DNA of 62,522 bases from Rhizophagus sp. LPA8_4_AMF (GCA_021464525.1 JADRCO010000053.1:1-62522); one strand, 5' to 3'. Counted from the stretch's first letter, positions 1-13,590 are shown. Numbers and translations are program-made. Notes: generated by a model not told the origin, from the sequence alone.

Positions 1-26
1 TAAAATATATTTAAAATAGTTCTAAA

Positions 27-345
27 ATATACTTTTAATGTACTTGTATTTTGCCAAATACTTAAATTATACTTAAAATATACTTAAATTAGATTTTAAG
101 TATAATATAAGTATATTTTTTATATACTTAAAAATATTCTTATAATATACTTAATTAAAATTTAAGTACAATATAAGTATATTTTTATATACTTAAAATA
201 TTGTTATAATGTATTTAAATTAATATTTAAGTATTTTTTAAGTATGCAAAAAATTACACTTATATTGTACTTAAAATCTAATTTAAGTATATTTTAAGTA
301 TAATTTAAGTATTTGGATAAAATACAAGTACATTAAAAGTATATA
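27..345. repeat. Long imperfect inverted repeat (fold-back/MITE-like)
   Basis: Bases 27-120 and 248-345 are near-perfect reverse complements of each other (about 95 nt per arm). Both arms are built from degenerate TTAAGTATA words. The 127-nt spacer holds two further imperfect copies of a roughly 60-nt unit of the same words. The structure could fold into a long hairpin. No target-site duplication could be fixed. It is probably a fold-back element or the core of a non-autonomous DNA transposon. Confidence 0.7.
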
Positions 346-3303
346 TTAGATACATTTTAGACACATTTTAAGTATAATATAAGTATATTACAAACTAAAA
401 TTAATACTTATTTTAAGTATATTTAATAACGTTATAGATATATTTTAAGTACAAATACTTTTCATAGGGAATTTTTCATACCTTTCACCTCTATTATATA
501 TCTCTAGGAATTTTAGTTTATTATATAACTTTTATCTTTACATAAATACGTATGCAAATGCAAAAAAATGAGATGTATTTTATATATGCTCTCCTGAAAT
601 TAAAATTACACAACATATGAATTATTATAATTTTACCATTATAATTTTACAGCATTGAGATAATGGTATTATTTAATAAGAAAACTGTATTTTAATATAT
701 TTTAACATGTTTTTATGTATTTTTACATGTTTTTATATGGTTAAAATATTTATTATATTTTTATATATATTAATAAAAAAATTTTTACATATTATACTGA
801 AAAATAGAATCAATTTGCTCAAAAATACATGATAAGTTGATGACTTTATAAAATTTGATACAATTTGCAAAAACTCAAAAATATAACTTCAAGCTAAGTA
901 TGGATCAATATGTAAAAATCAAAATTATGACTTTAGGCTAAATTTGGCTAAATTTGCAAAAACTCATTTATGAGTTATATTAGTAATGTTTCAGGGTCCT
1001 ATACCAATATATTTTTCCTAAAATAACAGTATTGGTATATAAAATTCTAACTGGAATTATTTTTATTTTTTAAAATTCAAAAATCTATTTTTTTTTTTAT
1101 ATTTTATAATAACTAATCAGTTTTTTTATTTTTTATTTAAATTTCTTTTGAACTATTTTTTTGGATTTTTTTAGTTTTTTTAAAAAAATTCTTTTTATAT
1201 TTTTTTATTTTCAAATTTCATTTTCTTTATATTTAACATTATAATTTTTAACTTTATTTTTAATACTTTATTTTAATCTTATTTTTTTATTTTAAATTTA
1301 TTAAAATTATATAAATTAAATTTAAAATAATATAATAAAATTATAGATTTTTTCATTATTATATATAAATATATTTAGATTTATAAAAAAAAATTTTAAA
1401 TAATTAAACTTATATGTAAAATTATTTTATATATAAAATTTATAAATAAAATCCAATAAAAATTTAAATTTATTAAATTAAAAAATGGTTAAAAATAATT
1501 TTTAATTAATTTATAAAACTCAAAATTATTACAATTATATATTATTTTTTCTTATATAGTATTTGATATTATGAATTAAACAATGCATCTATATATTAAA
1601 AATAGCTACTTTACATTTTAATAACATTACAAATAAAAATAAACTTTTTGTTTTTATTATTATATATATTATTTATTTTGTTTGTTTTAAATTTGTTTAT
1701 TTTTAATGTATATATCTGCAGGTTAGATAGATGGTAAGGTTTTTTAATAATATGTTTTACAAATTTATTACTTAATAAAGTTACACATACATTAAAAAAA
1801 AAATATTTCAATAAATTAGATAAAATAATTTATTAAAAAGATTAAACAATTTTTATTATATTACTTATGGTATTAAATATTTAAAAATAACATATAAATA
1901 AATTTTAAATAAAAGAAATTAAATAAAATAATAAAAAAAATTTATTTATATATGATATTTCTTATAGTAAATATTTTATTGAATTATAATTAAAGTTATT
2001 ATAGCTATTTAATTTTAATATTTTATATTTTATGGTATAACTATAAAAATATTGAATTATATTAAGTTATATATTGTAAACTTTACTAAATGCTAAAATA
2101 TTTTAAAATAATATATAAAATATGTCTACAAGTTCTATTTAATATAATTATCATATATAACACCTACAAGCTTTTATAGTTGTATTTAATATAATTTTTA
2201 CTTTTACTTTTCTACTTACTCTATTAATTTTATTATAAGGTACTATACTGTATTCTGAGTGGTATGTTAAATAATAAAGAGGTAATTACTTAAATAGTTC
2301 ATAATCTGGGTGGTAGACTGGTAGACCATTAGGTTGCATGAGAATAAATTAAATTTTTTGTATATTTTAGTAAATTTATCTGTTGTGTACTAAACATGAA
2401 TAAGTATTAATAAGGCTACTTATTCCACATTTTATTAATATACTACGCACTATGAAATTTTGCGGTCACGGGTATTTCTCTGACATTTACGTGACATTCA
2501 GCCAATTAAACCTTAGTCATTTAAGACTCGCAAAATTTTTCAATTTTTTTTTAATAAAAAATTTACATCACTTCATTATTACGATCATTTGCAACAAATT
2601 ATTAAACTGATTTCAATCATTAGTTTTTGTAATCTTTATAAATTCAACCTCTGCAGTCTTGATTTTTTTTGATATCAATTAAGATAAGAATATGAGAAAT
2701 TGATTTAAAAGGTAACTTACAACAAATTGTTGCAAAACGTTATCATTCAGGTGGAATAATTTATTTCAATATTGAAAAATTTATTCGAAAATGGCCAACT
2801 TAAAATATCACGATTAATTATTAATAACTTAAAATTAAGGAGTAATTTCAACGATCGAAAATAAAAGTATTATAAAATGTAAATAAAATTCGGATTGAAA
2901 AATAAATGTAGAGTAACGATCTATTTCTACAACAAACTTTTTGCAAGGTACTTTTTCGAAACTTAGTTCAAACTTTTAAGTGTAGATAAATAAACGATAA
3001 GCATAAGAAACGATAAATATAATAATAAACGATAAATATAAATAAACGAATAAACTAATATAATAATAAAAGATAAATATAATAAACGATAAACTGATAT
3101 AATAATAAATAAGATAATATAAAGTTAATAAAATAAAATGAAAAATAAATATTAAATGATAAAAATTCATAAAAGCATAGATAATAATGATTTTAATAAT
3201 CAATTTAAACGCATATAAGTAAAGAAATATATATATCGATATATATTTTTTGTTCTTAGTAAGTTTGATACTTATAAAAACTTATATTGTATTTTATAGG
3301 AAG
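346..3303. other. AT-rich intergenic DNA, no gene recognised
   Basis: Low-complexity AT-rich sequence with many A and T runs. Open frames on both strands are short and made mainly of F, I, K, L, N and Y codons, as expected from composition alone. A slightly more complex patch at about 2450-2960 shows no recognisable protein or RNA. An alternating TA palindrome centred on ATCGAT lies near 3225-3245, just beyond the 3' end of the minus-strand HMG gene. Confidence 0.5.
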
Positions 3304-3675
3304 TTACCTACTATTTGAGTTAACTATTTGAGCGAGTTGGACGTAGTCATTTCTTTGAAATCTAGTGCTTCTCCTCCAAAGTACGTTAGCCACAATCCTA
3401 ATAACGTAATAATCTGATCCCTCATTATGATCACTTGCCTCTTCCGAGACAATTATGACAAATAAATCGAAACCATTATAAGCTCTTCGACGTGGACGTC
3501 GATTATTGCGAGCTAAAAGGGTACGAATTCTCCTTATGTTATTCATAAAAGGGGGAAAGATACGGGCCATATTGATACTCACAAGAAGATTGCGAGCACG
3601 ACGTCTTCTATTAGAAAGACTGTCAATGGGAACGGTGGAGAGGTTGTTATTTGGAGAGTTGATTAGTCTACTCAT
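3304..3675 (-). CDS. Short divergent HMG-box protein (MATA-HMG like)
   Basis: This single-exon frame encodes 123 residues. An FPPFM motif at residues 40-44 matches the FPPPM that precedes the box in the gene at 18.65 kb. A basic stretch (RRPRRR, 59-64) then leads into an HMG-like box: YNGFDLF at 66-72 replaces the usual RPxNxF(I/L)LF, Trp100 lies in the helix-2 segment VLWRR, and YVQLAQIV (111-118) matches helix 3. The protein ends three to five residues later, so the basic Y-P-x-Y-x-(F/Y)-x-P tail seen in the other three HMG proteins is absent. The family binds the DNA minor groove as transcription regulators. Retention of the box skeleton but loss of the consensus Pro and of the tail suggests either a diverged functional gene or an early pseudogene. 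The start is the only ATG giving the full frame. Confidence 0.65.
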   Translation of the reverse strand: MSRLINSPNNNLSTVPIDSLSNRRRRARNLLVSINMARIFPPFMNNIRRIRTLLARNNRRPRRRAYNGFDLFVIIVSEEASDHNEGSDYYVIRIVANVLWRRSTRFQRNDYVQLAQIVNSNSR

Positions 3676-6600
3676 GATTTAAAAGAAAAAGAGTTTACAA
3701 AGAGGGAGGAAAACTTAAGGAAACAAGGAGAATTCAATATCGTAAAACGTCAAAATAATTAAACTCAAATATAGAAGGTAACAAATATTTCGAAAAAAAA
3801 GAAAAATAAAGATTTCTTTTGTTTTTTTTTCGTTGTAAAAAAAAGGATTATTTATAAGTAAACCATTGTTATAAGAATCGATCCTCAATTATTAAATTAA
3901 CTGTTACAAATAATTAATATAATGGCTATTATTAAAAGTTTATTTTAACAATCATTGTTTAAAATTTCAAACTCTTGAGTTACCTAAGAAATGAATTACA
4001 TGAGAATGAGTGGTTTTTAGGGAGTATGGATTATGAAGTCCACTGTTTGCATCAACTATGTTACATTACGCGTTTAAAGTCTATTGTGCTTGAGAAAAAG
4101 ATTAAAACATGGGAAACCCCGAATATCCGAATATTTAAGAAGGCCTTGTTCTAATAAAAGAAAACCAAATTAAATTGTACGTATTATATTTTTTTGTATT
4201 TTTGGTGATCAATTTAATTTAGTTGGTGTAATCAAGTAGATCAATCAACAAGCGGGTTTACAAAAAATTATTTCCACAATTTTTAACAATGAAATGGACA
4301 AAGGTGTTACGATCAAAATAAGAAACAATTGAACGACATTCCCTAAATCGTTATCTTAATTAGTTTCAGACAGGAACTCGCCAACAATGAACAATGAGCG
4401 CACGAAATTTATTGTGAAACTTGAATCATCCCGATTAATAAGGATTGGTTCTCTAAAATGTTGTATTTATTAAAATATTATCCTTTTAAAGAATTATGTT
4501 TCGGTATGTTCGGAATCGGGATATCTTAAAATAATATTACGTTATCGTTATCTAAGGGGCTTGGGAATTTTACAATGTTATCGTGGATTTATGGAACCCA
4601 CGAGAAAGATACATTTTTATTTATATGTTGATTATGTGCATCATAAACTGTGCGAACCAATATTTTTTCGTCCAGACAACATCTCATCATTGTTTAACTT
4701 ATTACAGGAGGGAAATCTTGTGTATTCTAAATAAAATGATTAATACTTTTAATTTACAACGTACATCAGCTGACGGCTCGATCGTCCCTCTTATTAAAAA
4801 TTACCTTTTTTAAAATTTTCGATAGAAAAAAACAATGAATCATTAAGATTCGGAGATCGTCAGATTAATTTTAATGAATATAATAGAATAAAAATAGGGT
4901 GAATAAAGGTTTTTACACTTTGGTTTCGTATATAGATCATGACTAATTATGATTTGAAATTGAATCAACATCCAATATTTCACTGCATTAATTATAACAC
5001 AAATGATCTTATATGAATATTTAATAATGAGGGTTTAATTAATTTACTAACTAAATTGGGTATTCACTCTACTAAATAGAATTTTTATAAAATACTTTAA
5101 TTTAAACTTAAATAATATAGTGTAAATATGTTTTAAAAGGAAACCTAGAATCATTACTTTAAATATATATAATATAAAATAAAAATTTCAAGTGACTATT
5201 ATAGGAAAAATTAATCTAATTTTGCTTGAATTATTATTGATCATATGTAATAGTTTTAGCCTAATTTTTGATTCAACTTGAATTAAATTTAAAATATATG
5301 GGATTTCAATAACCAATATTTTTATAACTCAGTTATTGGATCAGTTTACAACTGATATTTTTATTCTTTCATCATATAGCTATTTATTATTAGATGTAAA
5401 AGTTTTTTACTATATTACCATATTAAAATAATATTATTACTAGTGCAATATTAAAACAATATTATAATAATAATATTTTTTAATATTATTAAAAATTTTA
5501 TAAAGAATAATATACTATATAATTAGAATTTTATATTATTAATTTTTATTAGTTTAAATAATTTGTTAAATTATTTAATTTATTATTTTAAAAATATTTA
5601 TAATATAGATTATTAAATTAATTAAATTAAAAATTGATTTTAAACTTTTTTTATATAAGTAAATAAATTTATTTCTTTAATGAAAATAAGTAAATAATAT
5701 CATGATTTTTGCTTATTATAAGAAAATGATTGGTTATAATAGTCATAATAGTAGTTTATTAGTTAATCATTTATTTATAATAAATAGTCACTATGACAAC
5801 TCTATAAATTAGCCAATAAAATTAAAGATCTGATCATTTATTATTTATTAACAGTGTAATGGATTTTGATATTAATTTTTCATTTTTTTTTTCATTTCAT
5901 TTTTTTATTTCTTTTATTTCTTTTGTTAATTTATTAACTATTTGATTTTATTTGTTTATCAAGTTTTTAAGTTTTAGTTTAATGTCTTAGTAAACAGTAA
6001 ATTTAATATATATATGTTTTTTTCTAGTTTTATTTTTTTACTTTAACTAACCAGTCTTTTTGTTTTTTATTTATTTTTTATTTAGATTTATTTCTTTTTT
6101 TTGTTTATCATTTTTGGTTAGACCTTTATTTTATTTCTTTTTTTTTATTTTATACCATTTTTTAATTGTTATTTCTTTTTTTACCTTTGTATTATTTTTG
6201 GTTGAAATCTACTTTTTTTCCATTTTTGTTTCATTTTTGGTTGATTTCTTATATCAATTTTATTTTCAATTTTGTAAATTTATTTTTATTTTTATATCTT
6301 CATCTTTTTCCAACTTTAGTTTTTAATAGTATTTATATGAGATGTATTTACCTTTTACTTTTATTCTTCAATTAATATTTTATTTGTATATAAAATTTTT
6401 AATTTTTAAAATTAAATAGTTTCCACTTTATATTTTTATTAATTATATATAAAATTGGTAATATTTTATGCTTTAATTATTAATACTAATGGTTTAATTT
6501 TTTTTGCTAAGTTAATGAAAAAAATTGTAATTTCATTATATAATTTTTTACTTCTTAATAAAGTTATTTGTAATTATTATAAAGTGGTAGGTTTATATTG

Positions 6601-8084
6601 TATTATTGGTTTTTTATTTTAGTAGCTTCTTTTTTTTTTGTCTTATTAGTTCTTTTTAATATTACTGTATTATAAAGTTATATTTTACTATATTTTTAAC
6701 TTTACTTTCCATCTAACACGTAATTTATTAAGTTAATATTATTAGTTATTATAGAAAAAAATGTGTCTTTTAAAGAGAAGAACCTTTTAATACCAAAATC
6801 TTGTAAATCTACTGATTAGAATTTGAGATAAGGCAAGCAAAATTTGGCCAAAAAATAATATTTTTTTAATATCAGTATATATAGAAATATACAAAAAAAT
6901 AAAATGCTATATTAATAAATATTACTTTTTAAATTATAAAATTATAGATAATAATAAGGCAATTCTTTTATTAAAGTTTTATACCTATAGCTTTTAAATT
7001 AAATTCAGAATGACAATAGTAAAATTTCAACAAATTTAATATAGAATATATAATCTTAATTATAATTATCTATTCTATTATATTAGTACTTTTTTTAATA
7101 ATTGATCAGTAATAAATAAAATTAGCCAATCAAAATATTTTATAAATCATATAATAAATTAACCTGCATTAGAAGTTCTAATACTATATATATAATTATA
7201 AAAATTATATACATAAATTTTTTAATAATATAAATATTAAAATTTATTTTAAATAATTATAATTTATACTTATATTAAAAATAAAATTTTAAAATATTTA
7301 CCATTAAATTATAATATAAATTACTTATTATCATTTAGATACATATGATTATATAATATACTATAATTTAAATATTTTATTTATACTTGATAATATTATA
7401 ATAAGCTATTTATATAAATTAATTTTACATTTACTTTTAATAAATTTCACCAGTATAATAATTTACATTATACTTTATATATAAATTTAATAAATTTTAT
7501 TATAATATTTTATTATATTTTTGATTATATAATGCTATATTAAAAATTGTAAAATTTTATTTGTTTTTTTTATTTTTTTTCAAAAATAAAAAGTTTAAAT
7601 TTTAATATAATAATAATAAATTACTTTATATAGTAAAAATCATTCTATTAAAGTAATGCAAATTTACACATATATATAAACAAATATTTTACTAACAAAT
7701 TAATACATTTAATTGGTTATTAATTACAGGATGAATATAAACTGGTAAATACTATATATAGATTTTTTTATATTTCAAATGATATAATAATAGATTACTA
7801 TCTACTTATCACACTAAATAATTTGCAAAAAAAAAAAAGTTAAAAAATTATTACTACATAGTTTAATCAATAATAAAACTGAAACTAATTGGTAATAAAA
7901 CTAAAATTTTTGGCAAAAAAAAGTTTAAGCAGACATTATTACTTTTTATTAAGAAGTTTCTAATAATATAAATTTTATTAAATTTGTATTATAAGTTAAA
8001 TAGAATGTATATATTTAAAATTTTGAAAAATATCATTAAAATAAACAATTTTATATGATATTATAATTAATAAGCGCAGGTCTT
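3676..8084. other. AT-rich intergenic DNA, no convincing gene
   Basis: The upstream side of the divergent HMG gene (3676-3850) has purine-rich and T-rich tracts. A plus-strand frame at 4583-4813 (76 residues) has no signal, domain or codon pattern to support it. From 5000 on the sequence is dominated by A/T homopolymers. A T-rich plus-strand frame at 6060-6326 is almost all Phe, Leu, Ile and Ser and is a composition artefact. No RNA gene or transposon was recognised. Confidence 0.5.
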
Positions 8085-8310
8085 TGAGATTTCAGGTGCA
8101 GATCATAGGATCTTAGGGTTAAGAATGTTGTATTCATATACATATACTTGCGTGAATCAAATTATCTCGCTGACAGTGCACATATGGGGTTCTTTGCAAA
8201 TGATGGGTGGTTTATAGGATAATGATATTATATTAGTTCTTTTAGTTAATTTTACTTTTATATATTAGACATTTTTACTGATGTAATAATCTTATAAATG
8301 CACTGTAAAA
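8085..8310 (+). repeat. Dispersed SINE-like repeat, copy 1
   Basis: It begins with GCAGGTCTTTGAG and carries a central CATATGGGGTTCTTT block, then a TTTTACTTTTATATATTA block, and ends with ATAAATGCACTGTAA followed by an A-rich run. The same blocks in the same order recur at 61655-61900 and, more weakly, at 62108-62355. Short length, A-rich 3' end, no terminal inverted repeat and no coding capacity fit a SINE-like or other non-autonomous element. A Pol III box A/B pair could not be assigned. Confidence 0.5.
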
Positions 8311-11300
8311 ATAAAAAAAAAATAATATAATTAATAAGCAAATTCTATATATATTTTATATATAGATTATATAGGATTTTTAAATAATACTTGCAAAACA
8401 TTTAATTTATAATAGCTTTAAAAATACTTATTAGAATTCAATTAGTTTAAATATTTATTAAACAGTTTTCTTAATTATAAAAAATAATTTAATATAAAAA
8501 TTACATTATAATTAAAATCTATAAAAAAAATCAATAATTTTAATAATTTATAAAATACTAATAAAAATTTATTAATATTTATATTTTTTAACAAGTATAT
8601 TTTTTATCTCATATTATACTACTTTTACATTTAATTTTCTATAAAATATTAGTATTAATTCAATTAAATAAAAATTAAATTATCAATAATTCTAATTCTA
8701 TTAAATAATTTACTAAATAATTTGTTAAGACAATTTTAATTTTCCAAAATACTAAATAATTCTTGTACTATATATTTAATTACTATTACCAAAAAACATA
8801 TTTTCACAAATAATTTTTTAATTAAAAGCAGGTAATTTCAAACCTTTTAACAATTTTCCAGAATTTTGCAATGTAAATAAGCTTTAATATTATATATATA
8901 TATAGTTTACATTAAACATTATGAAAATGATTTGTAAATACTTTTATTTTGGTTAAAACAAAATTTAACTGATAGGGTAGTTGTAAAAATTTTTGTGATC
9001 GTCATCGAGAGATCATGTGCTATAAATTTAAAGTGAGAGAGACAATAATTTTAACGCTCTTGGATTGTTCTATTATATCTTGCGGTTGTATGAGATCATC
9101 AAATATGGTTAAATGAAAGATGAATGAATTGAATTATCTAATTCTTCGTCCTTTGTGGTTTAAAGTTAATCTTTTGAAAATATTTCTTCGCCATTTGTTA
9201 CTTTAAACTTTACATGCAACTCTTAAATTTGATCTAGCAGCATAAATGATAACGATAATCATCTCACTGTGTTACTCTGTTTTGCATTGAGTTATGCGTG
9301 GTTTTTTTTGATTCAAATTTCTTTATTTAGATAGATAGATACTTTTTGCGGTATATTAATTTTAAACCCAAAACAAAACCTGTGTTTTTATGAGGGTTCA
9401 CGCGACCCATTCTAAATTGCCACTTTATTAAATTTTATACATTTGATATCATTGAAATAAAAAAATAAAATAAAATAAAATGTAATGTTTATTATATTAT
9501 TTTTGTTTGACAATTTATTTTATTTTAATACGATATTGTAAATTGTCACACCATTCATCCCGAGAAATTTTCATGGTGCAAATTTTTTTAATTTCAATTG
9601 GCTGATTTTCGTATTACTTTTTTGATTTGAAACTGTGCAGCACCTTAAAATGCTATACCATTTAAAAGAAAACTTTATTACATCAATTTTTAAAAAGAAA
9701 AAGGAAATTAAACAGATCCTATAAAATCCGATTTTGTCAATAAAATGGATTAAAATGATTATATTGTAAAGAAATTGATTGTTTTGTTGTAAAAATAATT
9801 TTTTTTAATTTTATCATTTAAATTATTTTTTTTTTTTGAACTCAATTTAGTAATTAAAAAAAAAAATTAGAAATATGTATTACCTAACTCCATCAACATC
9901 ACGAGTGAGCTCCTAATGGAATAAAAATTAGCCTATTTCAATAATCTTACGGACTTACCTAACGCGTCACTTTTCAAGTTTCGATTTCTTATTTAATTAA
10001 AAATATTCAGTTTCATTTTGATTGTTGTCATTATATTTTATAAAACGGGACGGATCGGGATGAACACATGTAAATGTATTAAATATGAGAACCTTTCTTT
10101 TGAAATTATTTATTTGAATGGATTAGTATTCGATAACATTCGGCTAAATTTTCCGAATTATTTGAGCTTTTCGAATGAAATTTCCCATTAAGGTAAATTT
10201 CCAAAGATTAAGGGACAATTTATTAAAGAGGATTTATTACATACTTTAGATAATGATAATATAGGAAATTAAATAATGAATAGTTAAACATCAGGTTTAG
10301 TGACACAGTTGATTTCATAAACAATCTTTCGTAAAATTGAAATATTCAAAATTCCGCATACATTCAGTAATATTAATAGTTGTATTACGTTACTAATGGT
10401 AATCATAAATGAATACCTATTATGTGAAGTTTTAGAAATTGAAGAATGGTATTATGGTATTATTGTAATTTTATTTATAAAAAGGTCAGGTTATGGAGAG
10501 TTTTATTTTTTTTTAAAAAAAAAATTTATTACGATACAAAAATAAGATTTGAAAGTAAGAGATAGCACTTCTTCAAATGAATGTCTTAGTTGAGATGTTA
10601 TTTTCTCTAGCACTTTAGTTTCTAATTAATAATTAACAAAAACTCATTCATCTTTTAGGACCTGACTTGTTGGCAAATTCAAAAAAAATCATGTGACGCT
10701 TGTTAGATACATGGTGTCATTGGCGACATGGCGCAGCTTCGAAACTTTGTAATCCTTAGGTTTATTTTTGTCATCGATATTTTCGATGACTAATATTGAA
10801 TTTACAAAAAAAGAAAATTAGATGGCGTTTATAATGTTACATCGCAATAAAGGAAGTCAAGCCAAAAAGAAATTCATAACAAAAAGAAATTTCATAAGAA
10901 GAAAGAATTAATACATTCATACAATATCTTTCGTTCGTGCATGCGTACTTTTTTTTTACTACGTCAAAACTAGAAATAATTACCTAGTATGCATATTGGC
11001 AACTATTATTAACTATGCACTATGCATAAGTTCATACTATGGTCTAATAATAATCATAATTTATAAATTATATTAACGCCATCATTTATTTTTTAACAAG
11101 GTATTTTGGAAATATATTTGGTAACTTGTATGTAAATAAGTTGTTTCATTTTAAATTCTAATCAATAATAATGAATTTTCTGTACATCCAAATAATGGAT
11201 TGAAAAAGGAAATTGTAATTGGGCTGATCTTTTATATTCATATATTAACGAATTCATTATAATACACATCTTTTTAGATGTATTTTAATATTTATCGAAA

Positions 11301-12876
11301 AACTTTTTATGCTATATTCTTTGGTAAAAATATTTTTTTTTTTGTGTTATGTTACATAAGGATTTTTAATTGACATTTTTTTTTATCAAAAAAAATTTTT
11401 TTTTTTTTTTAAAAAAAAAAATTCTCGTGTAATACGAAATCATAACGTCCCCAAAAAATATTTGAAAACAAAAAAATTTTTATTGATTTTTAATGCTTAA
11501 TAATCTCTTCTAACTTTTTAACAGCTAACTTTTTTCCGGACCGAATTATAACAAACCTTCGAAACAATAAATTTCTCTAACCTATATAATTGAAATTAAA
11601 ATTGAATTCATTCATTCATTTATTTATGTTTGACCGTCAACTGACTTTTGAGTAGTACAATGTACCATCCCAAAGATGAGATTATTATTTCCCTTTATGT
11701 CTCCATAAGTGTTAAAATTATATGGAATTCATAAAATTTTCTCTTTTCGTAAAATCATTAATAATCCTGCTTAAACAAAAAAAATTAGATAAAAGGGTTC
11801 ATTGTATTTACAAGAAAATGGATTGATTGTTTTAAAGAGTTTTCTTTTGGCATTAAATACATTCAACGAAGATAAGGGTGGACATTCATTCATTCATTAA
11901 AATATCCTCCATCCATTATTAAATTATCATCAAATGATTTTAAAATGAATATAATAGTATATCTAAATACAGCATATATGAACGTTAAATGAATTCAGGT
12001 TTGAATTTTTTTTTTTTTTTTGCTTTCATTTCTTTCCTTTTTTTCTATACATTGTAATCTATAATTTTATTCCATAATTTTATTTATTTATTTATTTCTT
12101 TTTAACTGTTTAATATAGTAGGTTATAGACCGAAATACTTGGATTTTTTTAATCATTTCTAATCGTACCTCACAACGATGAAAAAATCTGGTTGGATGAT
12201 TAATGTTACAATCATTTTTTTTTACGTCATAACAAACACATATAAGCTTATAAATTATGTAAAAAAAAATAATGTGTGTACTATTTATAAAATTAATAGT
12301 ATGTACATTATATTTTATCTTAAAAAACAAGAAATCTTAATTTTTTATTATAATCTTAAATTTAGCATACATTTAAGAAATCGAATGACCTTTAGCGAAA
12401 AACGATTCTCAAAAAAACGAATAAAATATTTTTTTTTTTTGTTTTTTTTTAAAAAAAAAATATCTAGGTAGGTTAGTAGTAGGAATCTATCTAGATATTT
12501 TTTTTTTTATATATATATAAATAAGATAAATAATATAAATATGAATTTTGAAACTAATTGAATAAAATAAAAAATAAAAACGATTTTATAAAGAAAAAAA
12601 AAACGAAAATTTTATAAAAATGAATTTTTTTTTTTTTTAGAAAATAAAAAATAAAAAAAAAAATAGGAGAGGTCATTCTCATTCTTAATTAATTGACCTT
12701 AATATTCATAATAAATTTGCATAATTTTTTTTTTTTTAAAAAAAAAAAATTCGAAATAAAAAACGGACTAAAAATAATACCGATTGGGAAAATAAACAAA
12801 TGATTGAACTTTGTTCAATCTTAAAAAGGAAATTCGATGAAATCCTGGTGATAAAAGGAGAGAAAATAACGAAAAA
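8311..12876. other. Intergenic DNA with T-tract/A-tract palindromes
   Basis: No gene was recognised. From about 10.5 kb several runs of 10-16 T directly abut runs of 10-12 A (near 10503-10526, 11395-11420, 12428-12463 and 12725-12750), making simple T(n)A(n) palindromes. These cluster on the 3' side of the minus-strand HMG gene at 12.9 kb. Frames of 80-97 residues at 12088-12471 on both strands overlap each other and are composition artefacts. Confidence 0.5.
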
Positions 12877-13590
12877 TTAAAAAAATTCAGCAAATTCGTT
12901 AGTGAAATTATTGTACATTTCAAAACAAGATGAATTCAACCATTGACTCGGAAGCTTCGCCGTAAAAGTATCATTGGAGAACAAACTTTGCGAAGGAATG
13001 TAATCGGTCAAAATAGGGAAATCAGCTCCCAAATATTGGTCATTAAAATGAACGTGGTCATAAGGGGGAGCCATAAGTTGATTAAGTTGGTTAATGTTTT
13101 GTTGAGTCAAAATGTCAATTTGTGGGATCGACTCTTCGGCGACAGAATTTTGAGCTTCCACAGGGTTTGATTTTTTAAATCTCCTTCTCTCGTTCGCTTT
13201 AAAGCTGTGTGCTTGTCTATTCGGGTTATATTTATAACCAGGATAATCGGTTTCGTGAAAATACTTGACCATTTCGTACTTTTGTATGAAAATATGTTTC
13301 GACTCGATGGGAAGTTTCTCCCAAAGATAAGATGAAACCTTGGTCAAATATCTTTGGCTAGATTTTAAAATTATTTGCTCATCTTTGTACCTAAATTTCA
13401 ATTCACGTTTTTTTGCGTATTCAGCAACGTATTTCTTAAATAGCAAAAATGAATTGGTGGGTCGTGGGATTTTCCCATCCTTTTTACGTAAAGTACGTAA
13501 AGGAAGGTTGAAGTCCTTTAATGATTGAAAAAAATCGGGACCGCATTGGTTTATGAATCCATGTACGAAATGTAGTTCTTTGGCGGTCAT
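12877..13590 (-). CDS. HMG-box transcription factor, MATA-HMG type, with enlarged box
   Basis: A single-exon gene of 237 residues. The box spans about residues 41-125: IPRPTNSFLLF (41-51) is the canonical helix-1 entry, Trp90 sits in YLWEKLP, KHIFIQKYEMVKYFHE forms helix 3, and the basic tail YPGYKYNPNRQ (116-126) matches the Y-P-x-Y-x-(Y/F)-x-P tail of MATA-HMG proteins. From the Asn of TNSF to the Trp there are 45 residues, against 34-36 in the other three HMG genes here, so the helix 1/2 region carries about ten extra residues, many of them basic. The C-terminal half is Asn/Gln/Phe-rich with no known domain. The first ATG of the frame was taken; a TATA-like element lies about 65 nt upstream. 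The expected role is sequence-dependent DNA binding in the nucleus; the targets are unknown. Confidence 0.85.
   Translation of the reverse strand: MTAKELHFVHGFINQCGPDFFQSLKDFNLPLRTLRKKDGKIPRPTNSFLLFKKYVAEYAKKRELKFRYKDEQIILKSSQRYLTKVSSYLWEKLPIESKHIFIQKYEMVKYFHETDYPGYKYNPNRQAHSFKANERRRFKKSNPVEAQNSVAEESIPQIDILTQQNINQLNQLMAPPYDHVHFNDQYLGADFPILTDYIPSQSLFSNDTFTAKLPSQWLNSSCFEMYNNFTNEFAEFF

Noticed and set aside
4583..4813. 76-residue plus-strand frame beginning MDLWNPRERY
   Set aside because: No domain, no signal, isolated in AT-rich DNA; length compatible with chance.
6060..6375. Two overlapping Phe/Leu-rich frames resembling membrane proteins
   Set aside because: Caused by T-homopolymer-rich DNA; hydrophobicity follows from TTT/TTA codons.
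12088..12471. Frames of 80 and 97 residues on opposite strands
   Set aside because: They overlap each other and run through homopolymers; no support for either.
12943..13528. Plus-strand frames opposite the HMG gene at 12.9 kb
   Set aside because: Shadows of the minus-strand HMG coding sequence.
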